A stretch of DNA of 64,000 nt from Cruorifilaria tuberocauda (lineage: Eukaryota; Nematoda; Chromadorea; Rhabditida; Onchocercidae): the NCBI GenBank assembly GCA_013365365.1, contig JABVXU010000018.1:248001-312000 (forward strand), given 5' to 3'. Each line of letters begins with the position of its first letter. Position 1 is the first letter of the stretch. The position numbers and the translations under genes were made by a program. Shown here piece by piece: positions 38,326-51,302 of this stretch. The notes beneath the pieces were generated by a model, which made no database searches, was not told the DNA's origin, and saw only the letters and a program-made list of their open reading frames with translations.

Positions 38326-38695
38326 CTGTAAATCATTTCTTATCATTGAATAACTCCATCAAAACAATATCGAACAACGGGGAATTAATTAACCACTCAC
38401 TCCTGTGAACTTTGCCCTTTCTTAACAGATTGTTAAATCAGCAAGCACTACCTACGGCCTATTAAATTTGAGACGTTTATGCAATTGCCTCATCCTACAG
38501 TAATGGGAGGTGATTATAATTACGACGTTCTTCTTGACTTTTTAAGGTGCATAATTATAAAATTTTATTCGAATTTGATATTTAAAACACAGTTATCATT
38601 AATAGTGCGAAAAGAAATTATTTAAAAAAAAATTTGCATAGCACTAACTCTAGAATATAAATAATGGAAATTCCAGGATAAGTGACTGTTTACAA
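38326..38695. promoter_or_regulatory. Divergent spacer bystin / lectin-like gene
   Basis: A 370-bp gap between divergent starts. An open stretch on the plus strand at about 38458-38545, ending at a GTGCAT donor-like site, translates to PIKFETFMQLPHPTVMGG. It has no partner exon I could identify. Confidence 0.4.
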
Positions 38696-41600
38696 ATGTA
38701 TGAGCTTTTGATAAGCTGCTCTTTTTTAATCGTGGTATTCGTTTTTCAATGGATTTTATTCCGTGATTCCAACTTGAAATTTCAATTCCCTATCTTTTTT
38801 GTGATTTTAAACTAATATTTTATGATTTATTTCTTGCCACATTTAATTATCCCAAGTATTACGCCATTGTTATTCGTACAAAAGATGTTGCGCAAATTCT
38901 GTGTATTTGTTTCTATCAAAGATTACCATGGAACTTAATTAATTAATCCGAGTTTATTATTTGCAAAAGCATAAATTAAAATCGGAATAGATAATTACTT
39001 CAACTTGAAACCGAAAATATATCGATAGACAGAATTTGGTTCAATCAAACCCTTTAAAAAAAAAGTGTTTCTTAATTGATAAGACTTCAATGTGGAAGAC
39101 AGAAAGTATGCATCTAGGACATGCAAAGTTAGTGCATGTGTGAGATATTTATAAGCTTGACAGATTATTCTAGAAGTTACAGGTTGTAACTGTACAAGCT
39201 GATAACAATGGAGAAGGAGATATGATTTGCTTTGATGGAACTTTGAATTGGAATCAGGATTTGAGTAGAAAAGATTCGCCATGTTTGGGTGTTGGAAAAG
39301 TAACAGAATCTCCAAATATACTATACATGTAAATCCATTAATTACTGTATTGAAAATCCTATTATCGTTATTGTAGGTGAAACCAGCAATGGATTGGAAT
39401 AAAGCAAATGATTATTGCCAGGAAATCGGTGGACAATTACCAACACCGATTGGTGCTAGTGATGATAATTTACTGAAAATCGCATTTGCAGATATTGGTA
39501 TGTTTTAATTCATCTTCATCATATCATTTTTTTGATAGAGAAGAGAATGTTCTCATAAGGATAATGAATGAAGTCTTTTCAATAGTTCAATAAATTGATC
39601 TATCTTTTTCAATATTGTAAAAGTTGTTTATTATCTGATTATATATTTTTTATATTATTACTAATTACACTTTTTGAGAGCAACAGTGATCAAAAACGAG
39701 ATAATGCAAAATTTTACAAGACGTACTATCAGTAAATAAACCTACAGTAAGTAGGATATGGTTTAGCTTTTGGCTATTTGTTACTCATATAATTTAAGAT
39801 ACTACTAATTTACATATACTTATCTTGATTAATTGTTCCATATTTTCTTTTGTTTTTACCGCTACACAGCATTATTATATTACTTTTATTCGTTTTCGAT
39901 ATACATGATTATATATGATTAAAAAATTTTGCATAGTATGAATTCTCTGGTAGAGTAAGAAAATTGGACCGAAAAGGTAATTAATCATGAAACACCATAA
40001 AACGATAAATATAGTAAAGTTAAATTAAAAAAGAATTATTACAATTATGATTTACTATTTTTGAATTATGATTTATTATTACTATATATTTATATAGGCT
40101 CAGAAACCATACCGCTTGGATTTGTTCACGAGCAAAAAAAGTGGATGTATATACGTGATGGCAAAAAAAATTTTTCCGGCATAACTAATGATCCTTCTCC
40201 GGCGAAGGAAATAATGATATTAACTAAAACGGAAGATAGTTTCAGTGTGTTTTTTCATTAATTATTTATCTAATGAAATATATTAAACTATCATTACAAC
40301 AAGGCTATGATTAACTTTGTAAATTTATTTAGACATAAATTCATGAATAGATTTCAAACTGTTTTCTTGCAAAAATATTTCTTATGTCGTAATGATATTT
40401 ACTTTCGTTTCACCATCAAATTGACAACGATTACGTTTGACATTTTAATATTAGCAATCGATTTCATTTCATATTTATAAAGCAAATACTTTCTTGTACA
40501 AAAATATAATTTGAGTTTTTTAGAACGTGATGCAGATATGAAAAACAAAAATTTTACTGCGGTGATGTGTGAACATCGAAATTCAGCATGTTTGCTTTTA
40601 ATATTTTTTTTTATACCGCAAAAAATTTTTATTTGATGAAAAAACACAGAATGTGTAATGTTTAAAGATATTTGGAAATCTTTGAAAAATTATTGTGAAT
40701 TCTGGTACTTCCGAATTCTGATCTTTCCTTGACCCGAAAAATAAGTATTTTTCAGTAAAAGTAATTGAGAAGCAAAAGTGTGATGATGGATTTATACTAT
40801 TTGCAATTAATAATGCTTCAAAGTGTTATTTATTTCATGAGTTCGCTGATCCATTAATGGTTTATTATTTATTAAACAGATTTAAGGGAAAGAGAATTCG
40901 TTAAGAGCAAGAATACTCAACAATTATGATTTCCACACAAACATCGTTCATAGTTGAATATTTTAGTTAAAAATAGCTTATAGTAGTTTGTCAAATTGAG
41001 TTTTTAAAATTTTGTAAACAATATATATTCATGCATTCTATCATTATTATTAATCAAGTCTGATCAATTTATAATTATTTTTACTTTGAATGCTCATTCA
41101 TCAATTCATCACCGATTGAAATAAGTTTTTACAAAATGCGAAAGTGTTTTTTCAAATAAAGAAGTTATTTGAAAATATAGATTTCAATTCCAGGATAGTA
41201 ATGATTTCGAAACGGTTTCAAGCTACTGTGAATCTCAAAATGCTGTATTATATGAACCAATTGACTCAGGCGATTTGCTTATCATGCAAAGTAACGTTTA
41301 AAAAAAATCACTGAATTTTGTTAATTGATGTTCTTATTTTCTCTTCTGCTCCTAATGAAGATATTTTCAGAAATTGGTCAAGCATCAGGCTATGCCGTCA
41401 GTTCTTCCAAACTTATTCATAAACAGTATGGATATATCAAACAGAAACTAAAAAATATTAAGGAAGAACCATTAACAGCTAATGGTTATAAATATTCTGC
41501 TGTTGGAGTAAGACCATTTGCTTCTTTCATTGTCAAATAAAACTTGTAATGTTTCAAATAAAAGAGATTTATGAAATTCATTATTTTGGAAGCATTTAAA

Positions 41601-42530
41601 TGATTTATTGATTGCAAGCGTACTTTTTAGAGATTGCATAGCATAGGGAGTCATTTTTAATTTTACAATAAAAAAATTATTCAGGTTTAAAAATCTTTCA
41701 GATTCCTCTTATTACTTCGAATTCTTCAGATGCACTTTGTTTCATGTTGGAATTGCCAGGCGCTTGTTAGTTTTTTGAAACAAATTTTCCAACTTCTTGA
41801 ATTTTCTTCCTTGTCTTTCTCACTTTTCCTGTTCTCTTAACTCTTTTGCTGTTCCAGAAAAATCTGAAACTTCAGATTAAAAACTTTAAAAAATTAAAAT
41901 CATCCAAAAGTTTCTATAATTTCAACCAAGTTAATTCAAGCATTTCAAGTATTTCTTGGATTTAAAACATGCAAAGTTAGCATCATTCATCATAAACTTT
42001 GATACAGAGGCGAACATATAATGAAACATTTACTGTTTCACAAGAGAAGAATTTCATCATAGTAATTTAATAAACTTTTAGCTGTTGTACAAAGTATCTG
42101 CGAAATGAAATCCGATTTTGCTCTTTGCATTAGTAATGGTGAGTTTCTTTTGTTAATTATTCTTCAAATTTTCATTATTTTCATACAACTTTATAGAGAA
42201 TATGCTTAAGCATAAAGATAATTGACTAATTTATAAATATATCAGCATCATATTTCTCTTAAAAATCTGAATTAAATATTCATTGTAGCACAATCGACAG
42301 AGATGGAAAGGGTTAAAGATATCCTGGGAACGGATGACTTCATTATCACTGATCTGCAACCAGAAAAGACATTCATGGAAATTGACGACTTATCATATCT
42401 TGGTGTAGCACCCGAAGCAAAACGAGCTGTTAGAATGCTTTCCACATTGTCAATCTTTTATCATATCGCTATCTATGTTGCCGTGTTACAGCCATCTACA
42501 TCGTGCTTTAGCTATTTCAAATTAAATTAG
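38696..42530 (+). CDS. Secreted C-type-lectin-like protein (two divergent CTLD-like regions)
   Basis: Nine exons (38696-38734, 39183-39299, 39377-39497, 40098-40244, 40756-40859, 41194-41290, 41371-41484, 42082-42138, 42289-42530) preserve frame over 345 residues. The start gives a good signal peptide (MYELLISCSFLIVVVTVQA, cleavage before DN) split by the first intron. Region 1 has DMICFDGTLNWN and WNKANDYCQEIGGQLPTP; region 2 has CDDGFILF, KCYLFHEF, FETVSSYCESQNAVLYEP and a final SICEMKSD, which are C-type-lectin landmarks (Cys-DG-W/F, KCY, A/SxxYC, ICE). The WND and QPD-type calcium or sugar motifs are not visible, so carbohydrate binding is doubtful. The C-terminal exon adds about 80 residues, including a hydrophobic run STLSIFYHIAIYVAVL. 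The donor at 41484 was chosen by frame; reading on gives an alternative end at 41540 lacking ICE. Confidence 0.6.
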
Positions 42531-43197
42531 TACATTTCAAACTGCTTTTCTGTGTGCACACTGTATTTATTATAGTTTAAGATGTAATATTAATAAACGA
42601 AAAAATTCTATAACATACAACCAATTATGCTTTCTCGTTATAATTTTATCTATCAAACTAACCAATTTATTTGTTTTTCGATATTTAAGCCTATTTGTAG
42701 CAAATTCGCTTTTTCTCATATCAATAAAAAGAATGCGTCACAGAATTGAAAAACTCTTACAACTGATAAAACTGATTCTACCTTCAGAGACAGATAATAA
42801 AATTTTAATTGTAAGTCAAAGAAAATATCTGGTTTCCAAGAAAGTTGAGTAGATAGATATACATAAAACGAAGTTAAGTAAACTCATTTAATCTTAAATA
42901 GTTCCTGGGAGATTATCATTTAGGTCAGTTGAGTTTGAAGTGTGCGAATGTTTGAATTTTAGAAAATTGAAAGATCATCGAAGACGCATAAATACTTAAC
43001 ATAACTACACGAAATAATTTGATAAATTTATTACGGAAAGAAAAATTAAAGAAAATAATAGATTGGCTGAAATTTCATTAAAATTTAAAGGTTAACCAAT
43101 GATCATCGATGAAAAGTAAAGTTATTTAATGAGTAAATATTTTCCATTACTTCATCATTTTAATCAGTGAGCTTTCATTGAACGGTAGTGATAACAG
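42531..43197. other. Intergenic spacer
   Basis: A 667-bp AT-rich gap between the lectin-like gene and the RING-repeat gene. An acceptor-like AACAG directly precedes the next ATG. Confidence 0.5.
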
Positions 43198-46100
43198 ATG
43201 GAATGTACTGTATGTAGTGAAATTGTCCCACCTGAAAACATTCTTCAGTTCACACCTTGCTTGCATATCTTTTGCAAACATTGCGTGCAGCAGTGGAGAA
43301 ATGCACGTAAAGTTAATTTTTTTTGACAAGATTTCTTCATTTTAAAAAATTTATAAGTTTACTCCTTGAAAATATTTAAAAAATCTTGTAAAACAAATAT
43401 TTCAGACAGAACTAAATTCAAAAATGATCTCAAGAAGTCGTCGAAAAGCTATTTCATCTCTGGTAGATTTCTGAATTTATCATTTATATTATCAAAAGTT
43501 AAATATTATTATCTGTAATATTTCATATACCTTATCAATTCGCATTTGCAATTTAAAGAGAGAAAATTTTCATTGAAAAACTTCCTTTCTAGTTATCTAA
43601 TTTGCGATGAAATTTAGACAAATCATATGTCGTGATAGGAATTTAACCTTTCACCTCGCTTTCTATTTCTGATGCTTATCTATGGTAAGTGGAAAAATGA
43701 GATTCTAAAGTAGATTTTATCATTCACATATATGTTTATCACATATATGAATCAGATTTGTCTTTCGTCGAATTGCTTCTCAGTATTTGATGAAAAGTGT
43801 AGTAGACGTTTGAATTGGAAATATTGTGAAAGTCAATTCTGTTGTCGGTTAGCGTTTTTCCTATCAATTCTTTCTCTATCAAAGGTTAATTTATCAGGAA
43901 GTTTGATTTTTACTTACTGTATTTATGATAACTTAACTTTATTCGAATTATGAAAGTATGACAACAATGTTGAATTAAATTTAAATTCTTCCATTTGTTT
44001 GACATTTCATTAGCAACATTTTTGAAAAATCGTTAATTTCGCTTGAGGCAATAATAATTTAAATATTATATTCTTTATTTAGTTAGTATTTTTAAGATAA
44101 TATGAATTAATCTTCAAGTTAGTGGATGAATCTATCAAATTCATTTTTTTTTTTGGATAGATAAGCTGATAAATTTGGATTAAAAAGATATTTTTATCTT
44201 TTGTCAAACTTATTAAATTGCTTATAACTTAATTTTTTAATTTTACAGGCAACTTTCAGCAGTTAGCTTGGAACGTTTGCCATGTAAACATGATATTTGT
44301 TCAACATGCATGGAAGAATACAAAAAATCATCCAATCCAGGTTCATTTCCATTATCAGTATCGTGAATGTTATTGTGATCTATTAACAACATCCGAACTT
44401 CATCTGCATATATGTCTGATAGAAAATGATCGATATCGGATAATCGTTTTGTATTTTTCTTGAAGTTTGTCCGGTGGAAGGATGTGGTCGAGCGGATGAG
44501 TCCAATATATGTGATGGTTTATGTAAAAAACACCTGGAAGAAGATAAATATATAACAACAAAATGCTGCCAAGCAAGAATATGCTTCTCTTGTTTCGAGA
44601 CTATTTTCAATCGTACTTATTCCTCAGGTAATCATTTTGATTTTCTTTAACTCATTTGTTCTTAAAAATTTCAATTTATTGAAAATATGAAATATTTCAC
44701 AACATATAGTTTAAATATGATGAGTAGGAAAGAAATATAAATTTTAAATTTAAAATTTATTTTCTTTACTAAAAAAACACTATACTTTTCAGGCAGTGAA
44801 GTAAAATGCCCTACTACAGAATGTCTTAAACAATATGATGTTAATGAAATTAAACAGGTACATTAACTTTTTTTTATTAATTATTTTTTATTATAACTTT
44901 ATTTAACTACTAATTGCTATTAAATATCACCTTTTATTGTTACTGTTATAATATATATATGCTTTTCCGTTTAAAATTTAAATTAAAATTTAAAATTGCT
45001 AGAAAATTGAGAAATATTTTTGCTGAAGTTGGCAAAGACAAGATAATTATAATCACTACTGATCAGTTTGACAACTGATTACCAAAAAAATTTTCAAACT
45101 TAATCTATCTTTTTTAAAAATAATTAATTTAATGACAAACACATTTATCAGACAGCTCAATGTCAAGGTGGATTTAAATGTAAAAATTTGGCAATTTGTG
45201 GATTTCCATCAAAAGATGAATGCGAACATGCCATATGCATGCAATGTCTCGAGAAAATGATCGATGATTGTGAATCTGCTGGTTAGTTTTATCATATTTA
45301 ATTCATAAATATTACAGAAGCCTACAGTAAATTTACAATATTGATTATCTATAAAACGTGTAATTTTGGCTTACTATATATAGACACTGTATACATATAT
45401 ATTACTGTAAGTTTATGAAATTAGAAACGCTTTATTATAAGCATTATTTTTACAAGTAAAAATTGAGGTTCTCTACCACATTGTCCTAATGAATCATGCA
45501 ATGCGTTGTATAGTATGGAATCTGTAATTGCTATCCGTACAATGTTACCTCAAAAATCTTCATTCTTCAGTAAACTTTCACTGGATAATACCTACTACTA
45601 TATGATCAAAGATGAAACAGTTACTGTTAGTAATGATATTCTATTACTCATGTTAAATACTAAAACTTGTAGCATGTTTATAATTACAGTACGTACTGTA
45701 GATAATGCTGAAATTATTGTTTGGACAATTTACAACAAAATGCATTCTAAGAGATTTTTATATTTTATAAAGAATTAATATTTTCTTCTTTTAGCCCATA
45801 AAATTTTCGGCAAATTTCAAATCGATGCAGAGATACTTTGAGATTGATATCAAATTAAGTGATGGTAGTGAGAGTAAGAAACTTCCATTTGATCGAATTG
45901 GTACAATAGCTGATTTGATCAGAGAAATAAGAAGAGAATTGAACATCGCTCCTGAAGAGAAAGTTTGAATTTACTTTTCTCCATTCTTTTTTTCTATTTT
46001 AATTCGTTGAACTTTTACTGATTGCTGTGTCAACAATACAATCTTCATTTTTGTTGATCTTAGAGCTTTAAGCTTTTCATTTGAGAAATGCTAGTGAAAT

Positions 46101-46780
46101 CTTTCGTAACATTACCTTATGCTCCAATTTAGAGAATCTCTATTTGGAGAAGAGCTTAGAAATAACTTCGATACTGGAAATAGCCTAAACTACATAATGC
46201 CTACTCTTTACAATCCATTTTTCCCTCCTTACTTGGACTCTAAATCAATTATTAACTTATTTATTCTCGAGATTTATACCTTCATTCATGTACTTAATCC
46301 GTATGAGGTCGATCCTGAGGAAAACAGTAATATTTTGTTCTGTCATTTTATGTTCTTCAAAAATTGAAAAGTACAATCGAATTAATCTAATCTTCGAGAT
46401 AAATTTGTATCAGTTGAATTATTACTGTAATTTAACTTCATCGTTTTCAGTTCATTCTCTCTCTATCATTTAATAGGATTCTATTTAATCCACTCAATAC
46501 TTGTTATTCGTGAATTATTCTGTGCTTCATATTAATTAGTTATCTAAAGATTTTTATAATGATAGAGAAAATTTTACAGGTTTATGGCTATTACTTAACA
46601 CGATCGTTAAGTGGAGAAGGTGGTTCGGATAAACCAGCGGAGAAAGTCGAATTTACGGCAGAATCGATTAATGAAACCGTTGAAAAGTTAAATCTTTCTG
46701 CGGCGATAACAATTGTGGCTGATATGATTGGAATTGTTCAAGTTAAAAATGGCATGAAATTAGATGTTGCAGGTGTTTAA
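43198..46780 (+). CDS. RING-like repeat protein with C-terminal ubiquitin-like domain; family not recognised
   Basis: Exon 43198-43306 starts CTVCSEIVPPENILQ and continues with CLHIFCKHCVQQW, a RING half. The following exons join in frame: 44249-44340, 44466-44627, 44793-44857, 45152-45281, 45468-45625, 45795-45962 and 46580-46780. They show the same unit again: LPCKHDICSTCMEEY then CPVEGCGRADES; KCCQARICFSCFETIF then KCPTTECLKQYD; DECEHAICMQCLEKMI then HCPNESCNALYS. Each unit is a (C/H)-x-H/R-x-I-C-x2-C core followed by C-P-x2-x-C, as in RING or in-between-RING zinc modules. The end is a ubiquitin-like fold, RYFEIDIKLSDG...LADLIREIRRELNIAP-type (here IADLIREIRRELNIAPEE). E3-ligase-related activity is inference. 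The first exon ends in phase 1 while 44249 needs phase 2, so a small exon is missing between them, or the first exon belongs to a separate gene. Confidence 0.55.
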
Positions 46781-48263
46781 AATTTATAAAGTGTTTGTTT
46801 TTTTACGGCTATGAAATTTACCGTACTGTCATTATATTAGTACTGTACGTTGGTATCTTTGTATTTTTTCCATGTATGACTCTTTTTTTACTAATTTCCA
46901 ATTTTTCATTTAATTTGTCAAAGTTCAAATAATGGATAAAATTCTCATATCATGAGTGAATTCAATTTTTTAATGTTTAACTATTACAACACTTTTGAAT
47001 CGAAGTACTTTAAAATCAGGCGAGGTGATATTTGAATATATTGAATCGATCGATTGGATTTATTTAATCAGTCGATGTGATTTGAAGATTTTAATCATAA
47101 AATAATTTTAAAAAGAAATCAAACAAAATAATATTGAATATATGATTTTCTAATTTCTCAAATTTTTATTTTCTAAAGATAAGTAAATAAATATTGAATG
47201 TGTAGATCTCAAATTTATTTCTAAAAACTGAAAATACAATTCCAACCCGTTTACTTAATCATAAGGGTTTATAGCAATTTATTCATTCTACGCAGTTTAA
47301 TCATGAAGTTTAACATTTTCTTCTTGAACGAATCAGTAATTTATGGCACTATCAAACCGTGATAAATCAATTAGCAATGATTACTGATATTTTACTGGCT
47401 TGACCTATCACTTGAGAATCACGTCATTTTGTAAAATTTTCTAATTATCACCTCAGAATCATATAAACAACTGAATAAAGAATCTCATGATCATTTATGT
47501 AAAATGGGCGAAAAATATTGTTTCATTGAAAGACAATAATAGTATGGAAATATAACACCGATAAAACAAACAGATAAGATAATTTGTTAATGTTTAAGTT
47601 TGTGATACTGTTGAATGGTTGGATGTATCTTTTGTGTATTTTGTTGAAACTGTTAATGGTACTTAGAATGTTTCGTAACTCAATTAACTAATCAATTAAA
47701 TTTAATCTAATATAGAATAAACAGTTATTATTATAAATATGTTCCAGATCATTCACTTAGATGATCCAAGTTGAATGATTGGATAATTTAATGTCTTAAA
47801 CAGTTGAATCATATTTGATACTATTCGTACTTCATAAGGATGGATGGAAAATTCTGTAAAAAATTGAAGACTATAAATAAATCCATTTATGAAGAATATT
47901 CACTTGTTTTTATAGGTGCAAAGTTTACAGAGTGGAAAACTTTTATTAAATACATGGAACGGAGAATACTGTATGCAAATTACATCTTTTAAAAGAAAAC
48001 TTTTTAGTGAAATATTTTATGATTTTGTAAACTTTGATAGATTCACTTGTGGAAATTGAATAGTTTTCACATTATCATGAAAAGTTCTGATGATGGAATG
48101 AATATAATCAATAGTTCTGTAAGACATATCCAAAAATTTTCGGAATTTTGATTAGATTTTTTTTTGAGCAAAACTATCAGTTAATGAATCGATTTATTTT
48201 CAAATATTTTAACTTTCATAGAAATAAGCTTCGGTTCAAGATTCTGTCATTTGATTGTTGTAG
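46781..48263. other. Intergenic region, may hold the CNNM first exon
   Basis: A 1.5-kb gap. A possible signal-peptide exon starts at 47590 (MFKFVILLN, donor GTTGGA, phase 1), which would fit the phase of the first certain CNNM exon. I cannot confirm it. Confidence 0.35.
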
Positions 48264-51200
48264 ATGATGATAGCACAATGAATGAAACTGCTAATCCAAT
48301 TTTGTATGGCATGAGAATCGAACGAAGACTGTAAGTTTTAACTAAAGCTACAATATACTTAATAATATCAGTCGATCTCTGAAATTGATTGATATTCGAT
48401 ACTGAAATATAACATGGATCGATCGATTTGCTATATCGATCAACATAAATACTATTCATACAGGGATGATGATTATTTCAATTTTGTAACTCGATTGGAG
48501 CAAAATGAGGCGGAACAACAGTTGATCATTTTTGGTGAGCACTTATCAAACGTTAGTCGATTTTGGTTCTCAGTTGATTTCACCTGTGCACCCGAAAAGA
48601 TCAATCATTCCGCATTTTTAAATGTACAAATTGAACGACGAATAGATGATCATATGATACAATGTATTGTCAATACCGTAAGCGTGTTTTCTGCATTACT
48701 GTAACGATGATGATGATGTAGGATACTGTGGACGAATAAAGACTTTTTTTCTTGCTTTAATGAAAAAATTTTTAGAATTTAAGCTAACATATATTTTTTA
48801 ATGATATTATAATGATATTTCATAGTAACTAATGCTTGGAAAATTCTCAGTCAGGCTCGAGTATAACTCGTCCGATGCAGCTATGTGTTGAACCATCTCA
48901 GCTAATGCCGGAACCAACCATGGCAAATATGGAATTTACACAAATTATTCTGGAAGAAACCGTAACTCAGTTATTTCCTGTTTATTTCCAATTAATCATA
49001 ATTGGTATGTGTGCCACATTAAGTGCCATATTCTCAGGCCTTACAACTGGTTTGATGGCATTAAGTGCCGATGATCTTAAGGTAAATAAAATGGATTGTT
49101 TAGAAATTATAATCAATCTGAAATCGGCCATTCATTTAAATTATCTCGATATCACTATATCAAATATTATATCATACCACTCATTTTATCTATTTCTTTC
49201 ATGCAGAAAATAAATCCATGCAGTACTTCTACACTGAGTATAATATATTTATAAGTACAATTTCTGCTTCCGCTTACGCTTCCGTTTCCGCTCCCGTCTC
49301 AGTTAATAGCAGAAGGTAGTGAAGATAAGAAGGAACGTGAATATGCATCCAATATTCTACCATTACGTCTTCATGGCAATTTCTTACTCTGTTCAATCGT
49401 GCTTGGTAATACCACTTGTAATATACTGATCACATTGCTTATCAGTGATATGTGCAAATCAGTGGATGAATATTTCTTTAATGTAAGATAAATTTATAAA
49501 TTACGTGTTTCTACCTATTATCAAATATAATTATATTAACTTAATGCTTATAATTATATTAACTTAATTTGAAATAAACAGAGTTTTTAGCTTGTATCAT
49601 CATTAGTGATACCAACTGTTATAATCACTCTGTTTGGCGAAATTGTTCCGCAAGCTGTATGCGCACGGTACTTTCATTCTTCTATTAATATCATATTATT
49701 TTTCCTTTCCATTTTTGGAGTTGAAATTTAATTGTCAACAAAGTTCCCTTACAACATAAACAATTATAAGTTCGAATTCCAATTTTTCGAACGTTATCAT
49801 TCATTAGCGCAATTGTCTTAGCCATGCTTTATGTATTGGTAGCCGAACGCGCTATTTGACAATATTTTTCATGGTGCTTTCTGCGCCAATTTCATATCCT
49901 TTTTCACTTGCTCTCGATTGGCTTGTTGGTAAAGAAGGTCGAGATGTTTATGATCGGAAAACTCTTCGTGCATTGATTACTATGCAACGAGATCTAACCA
50001 AAGGTAATTTTTTGATAAGATCAGAAGATAAGGTAAAGGTAATAGAGCATTTCTTAAATCATTAAGATTCATAATATTATTTTCAAGAAAAATTGAGCAG
50101 TCAAATGGATGGTGAAACAACGGATTTGGTGCTAGCAGCTTTCGATTTACCAGAAAAGATAGTTAAATCGGTAATGACTCCTATTGATAAAATATTCATG
50201 CTATCTGATCAAAGTGTTATCAATAAGACACTTTTAAAAGATATTGCTGCCAAAGGTCGCACAAGAATTCCAATTTACAATGGCAATGATCGCAACACGG
50301 TTATTTCTTCAAAATTAATTTCAATTATTTCTCTTTTCAAAGTTACTAAAAAGCTATCATATTGAATTACAATATCAATTGTTCAATACAATATCAATTA
50401 TTATAATTTTTTTAAATTGAAAATTGAAATGAGGGAATTGTTTTCTTAATTTACTTAATTTCTTAAAGTTAGTTTTTTCTGCTTCATGATATCAAATCAG
50501 GAATTAATTTTATATATGCTAAGACTATCACTATAATTCGCTATCTTCAATCATTATCATACCAGGCTCTTTTATCAGCATACTTTAGATTACGGCCATA
50601 TTAAATATGAAAGATTTGCTGCCATTTTGCAAGACAAGTTTCCTAAAAGTTGGCACAATTGTGCAACTATGGAAGCGTAGTAGACAGTTTCGTTTCATTA
50701 TCGATAGCATGCCAGTACTGCAATTACTTATCGAAATGAGGGCCGGAATACATATCGCTATGGTTATCAGTTATGATGAGCAAAAACGAGATTACATTGT
50801 TCAGGGACTTGTTACGCTTGAGGATCTCGTCGAAGAGGTTCTTATTATTTCTGAATTTAACAACCTGTCGCTATTTATATAGTAGTACTAAGTAATAGCC
50901 TAATTGAATGATGAAGTTCAATGGTAGTGTTGTATGATGCTTCCAAAATACTGATAACTTTTATAATTTGAATGATCTTAGTTACTGTCAATCTATAATT
51001 ACTTGGCGTATGGTTTGGAATTCTTTTAAACTGTTCAAAAAACTCTCAATCTTTTCCATTTTAAGCAGTTCAGTTTTCTAAATACTTCAAAGTAAAAGGT
51101 CAAGGTGAACAAGGTGTACATCCTGTCGAAGGAAGAATACTTGATTTTTTTTCTTTGCAATAATTAATTAGGTCGAAAATGCAGAGATCGTGTCGTATTC

Positions 51201-51302
51201 GTGTTGCAGGTGGTTGGAGAAATTTTCGATGAACAAGATGTAAGGATTCGACGAGCGGGTCAAGTAAATCGAAATTGGCGGAGAACGCATACATCTGCGT
51301 GA
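48264..51302 (+). CDS. CNNM (cyclin M / ancient conserved domain) Mg2+ transporter-like protein, 5' end not resolved
   Basis: Nine exons (48264-48330, 48464-48677, 48851-49081, 49303-49482, 49591-49667, 49822-50003, 50088-50299, 50589-50837, 51210-51302) give about 501 residues in one frame; the first enters in phase 1, so an upstream exon exists. CNNM proteins are plasma-membrane Mg2+ efflux proteins. Order: a beta-rich extracellular part, the DUF21 membrane domain (AIFSGLTTGLMALSADDL; LHGNFLLCSIVLGNT; LFGEIVPQAVCAR; FMVLSAPISYPFSLALDWLV), then a CBS pair starting IVKSVMTPIDKIFMLSDQ, with TRIPIYNG and VQGLVTLEDLVEEV. Human CNNMs carry a cyclic-nucleotide-binding-homology domain after the CBS pair. 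Here the protein stops about 30 residues later (RRTHTSA, stop at 51300), so that domain is absent. The acceptor for 49822 was chosen because it restores HALCIGSR (human HGLAVGAN). Confidence 0.82.
49261..49302. repeat. Hexamer-like pyrimidine repeat ending in a splice acceptor
   Basis: Tandem CTTCCG/CTTACG/CTCCCG units run straight into the CAG acceptor of the CNNM exon at 49303 and replace the usual T-rich tract. Confidence 0.7.

Noticed and set aside
38458..38545. Plus-strand exon-like stretch PIKFETFMQLPHPTV...
   Set aside because: It ends at a donor-like site but no compatible acceptor exon was found; the lectin gene has its own convincing signal-peptide exon at 38696.
47590..47660. Hydrophobic frame MFKFVILLNGWMYLLCILL as a stand-alone gene
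   Set aside because: Too short and without partner exons; noted only as a possible first exon of the CNNM gene.
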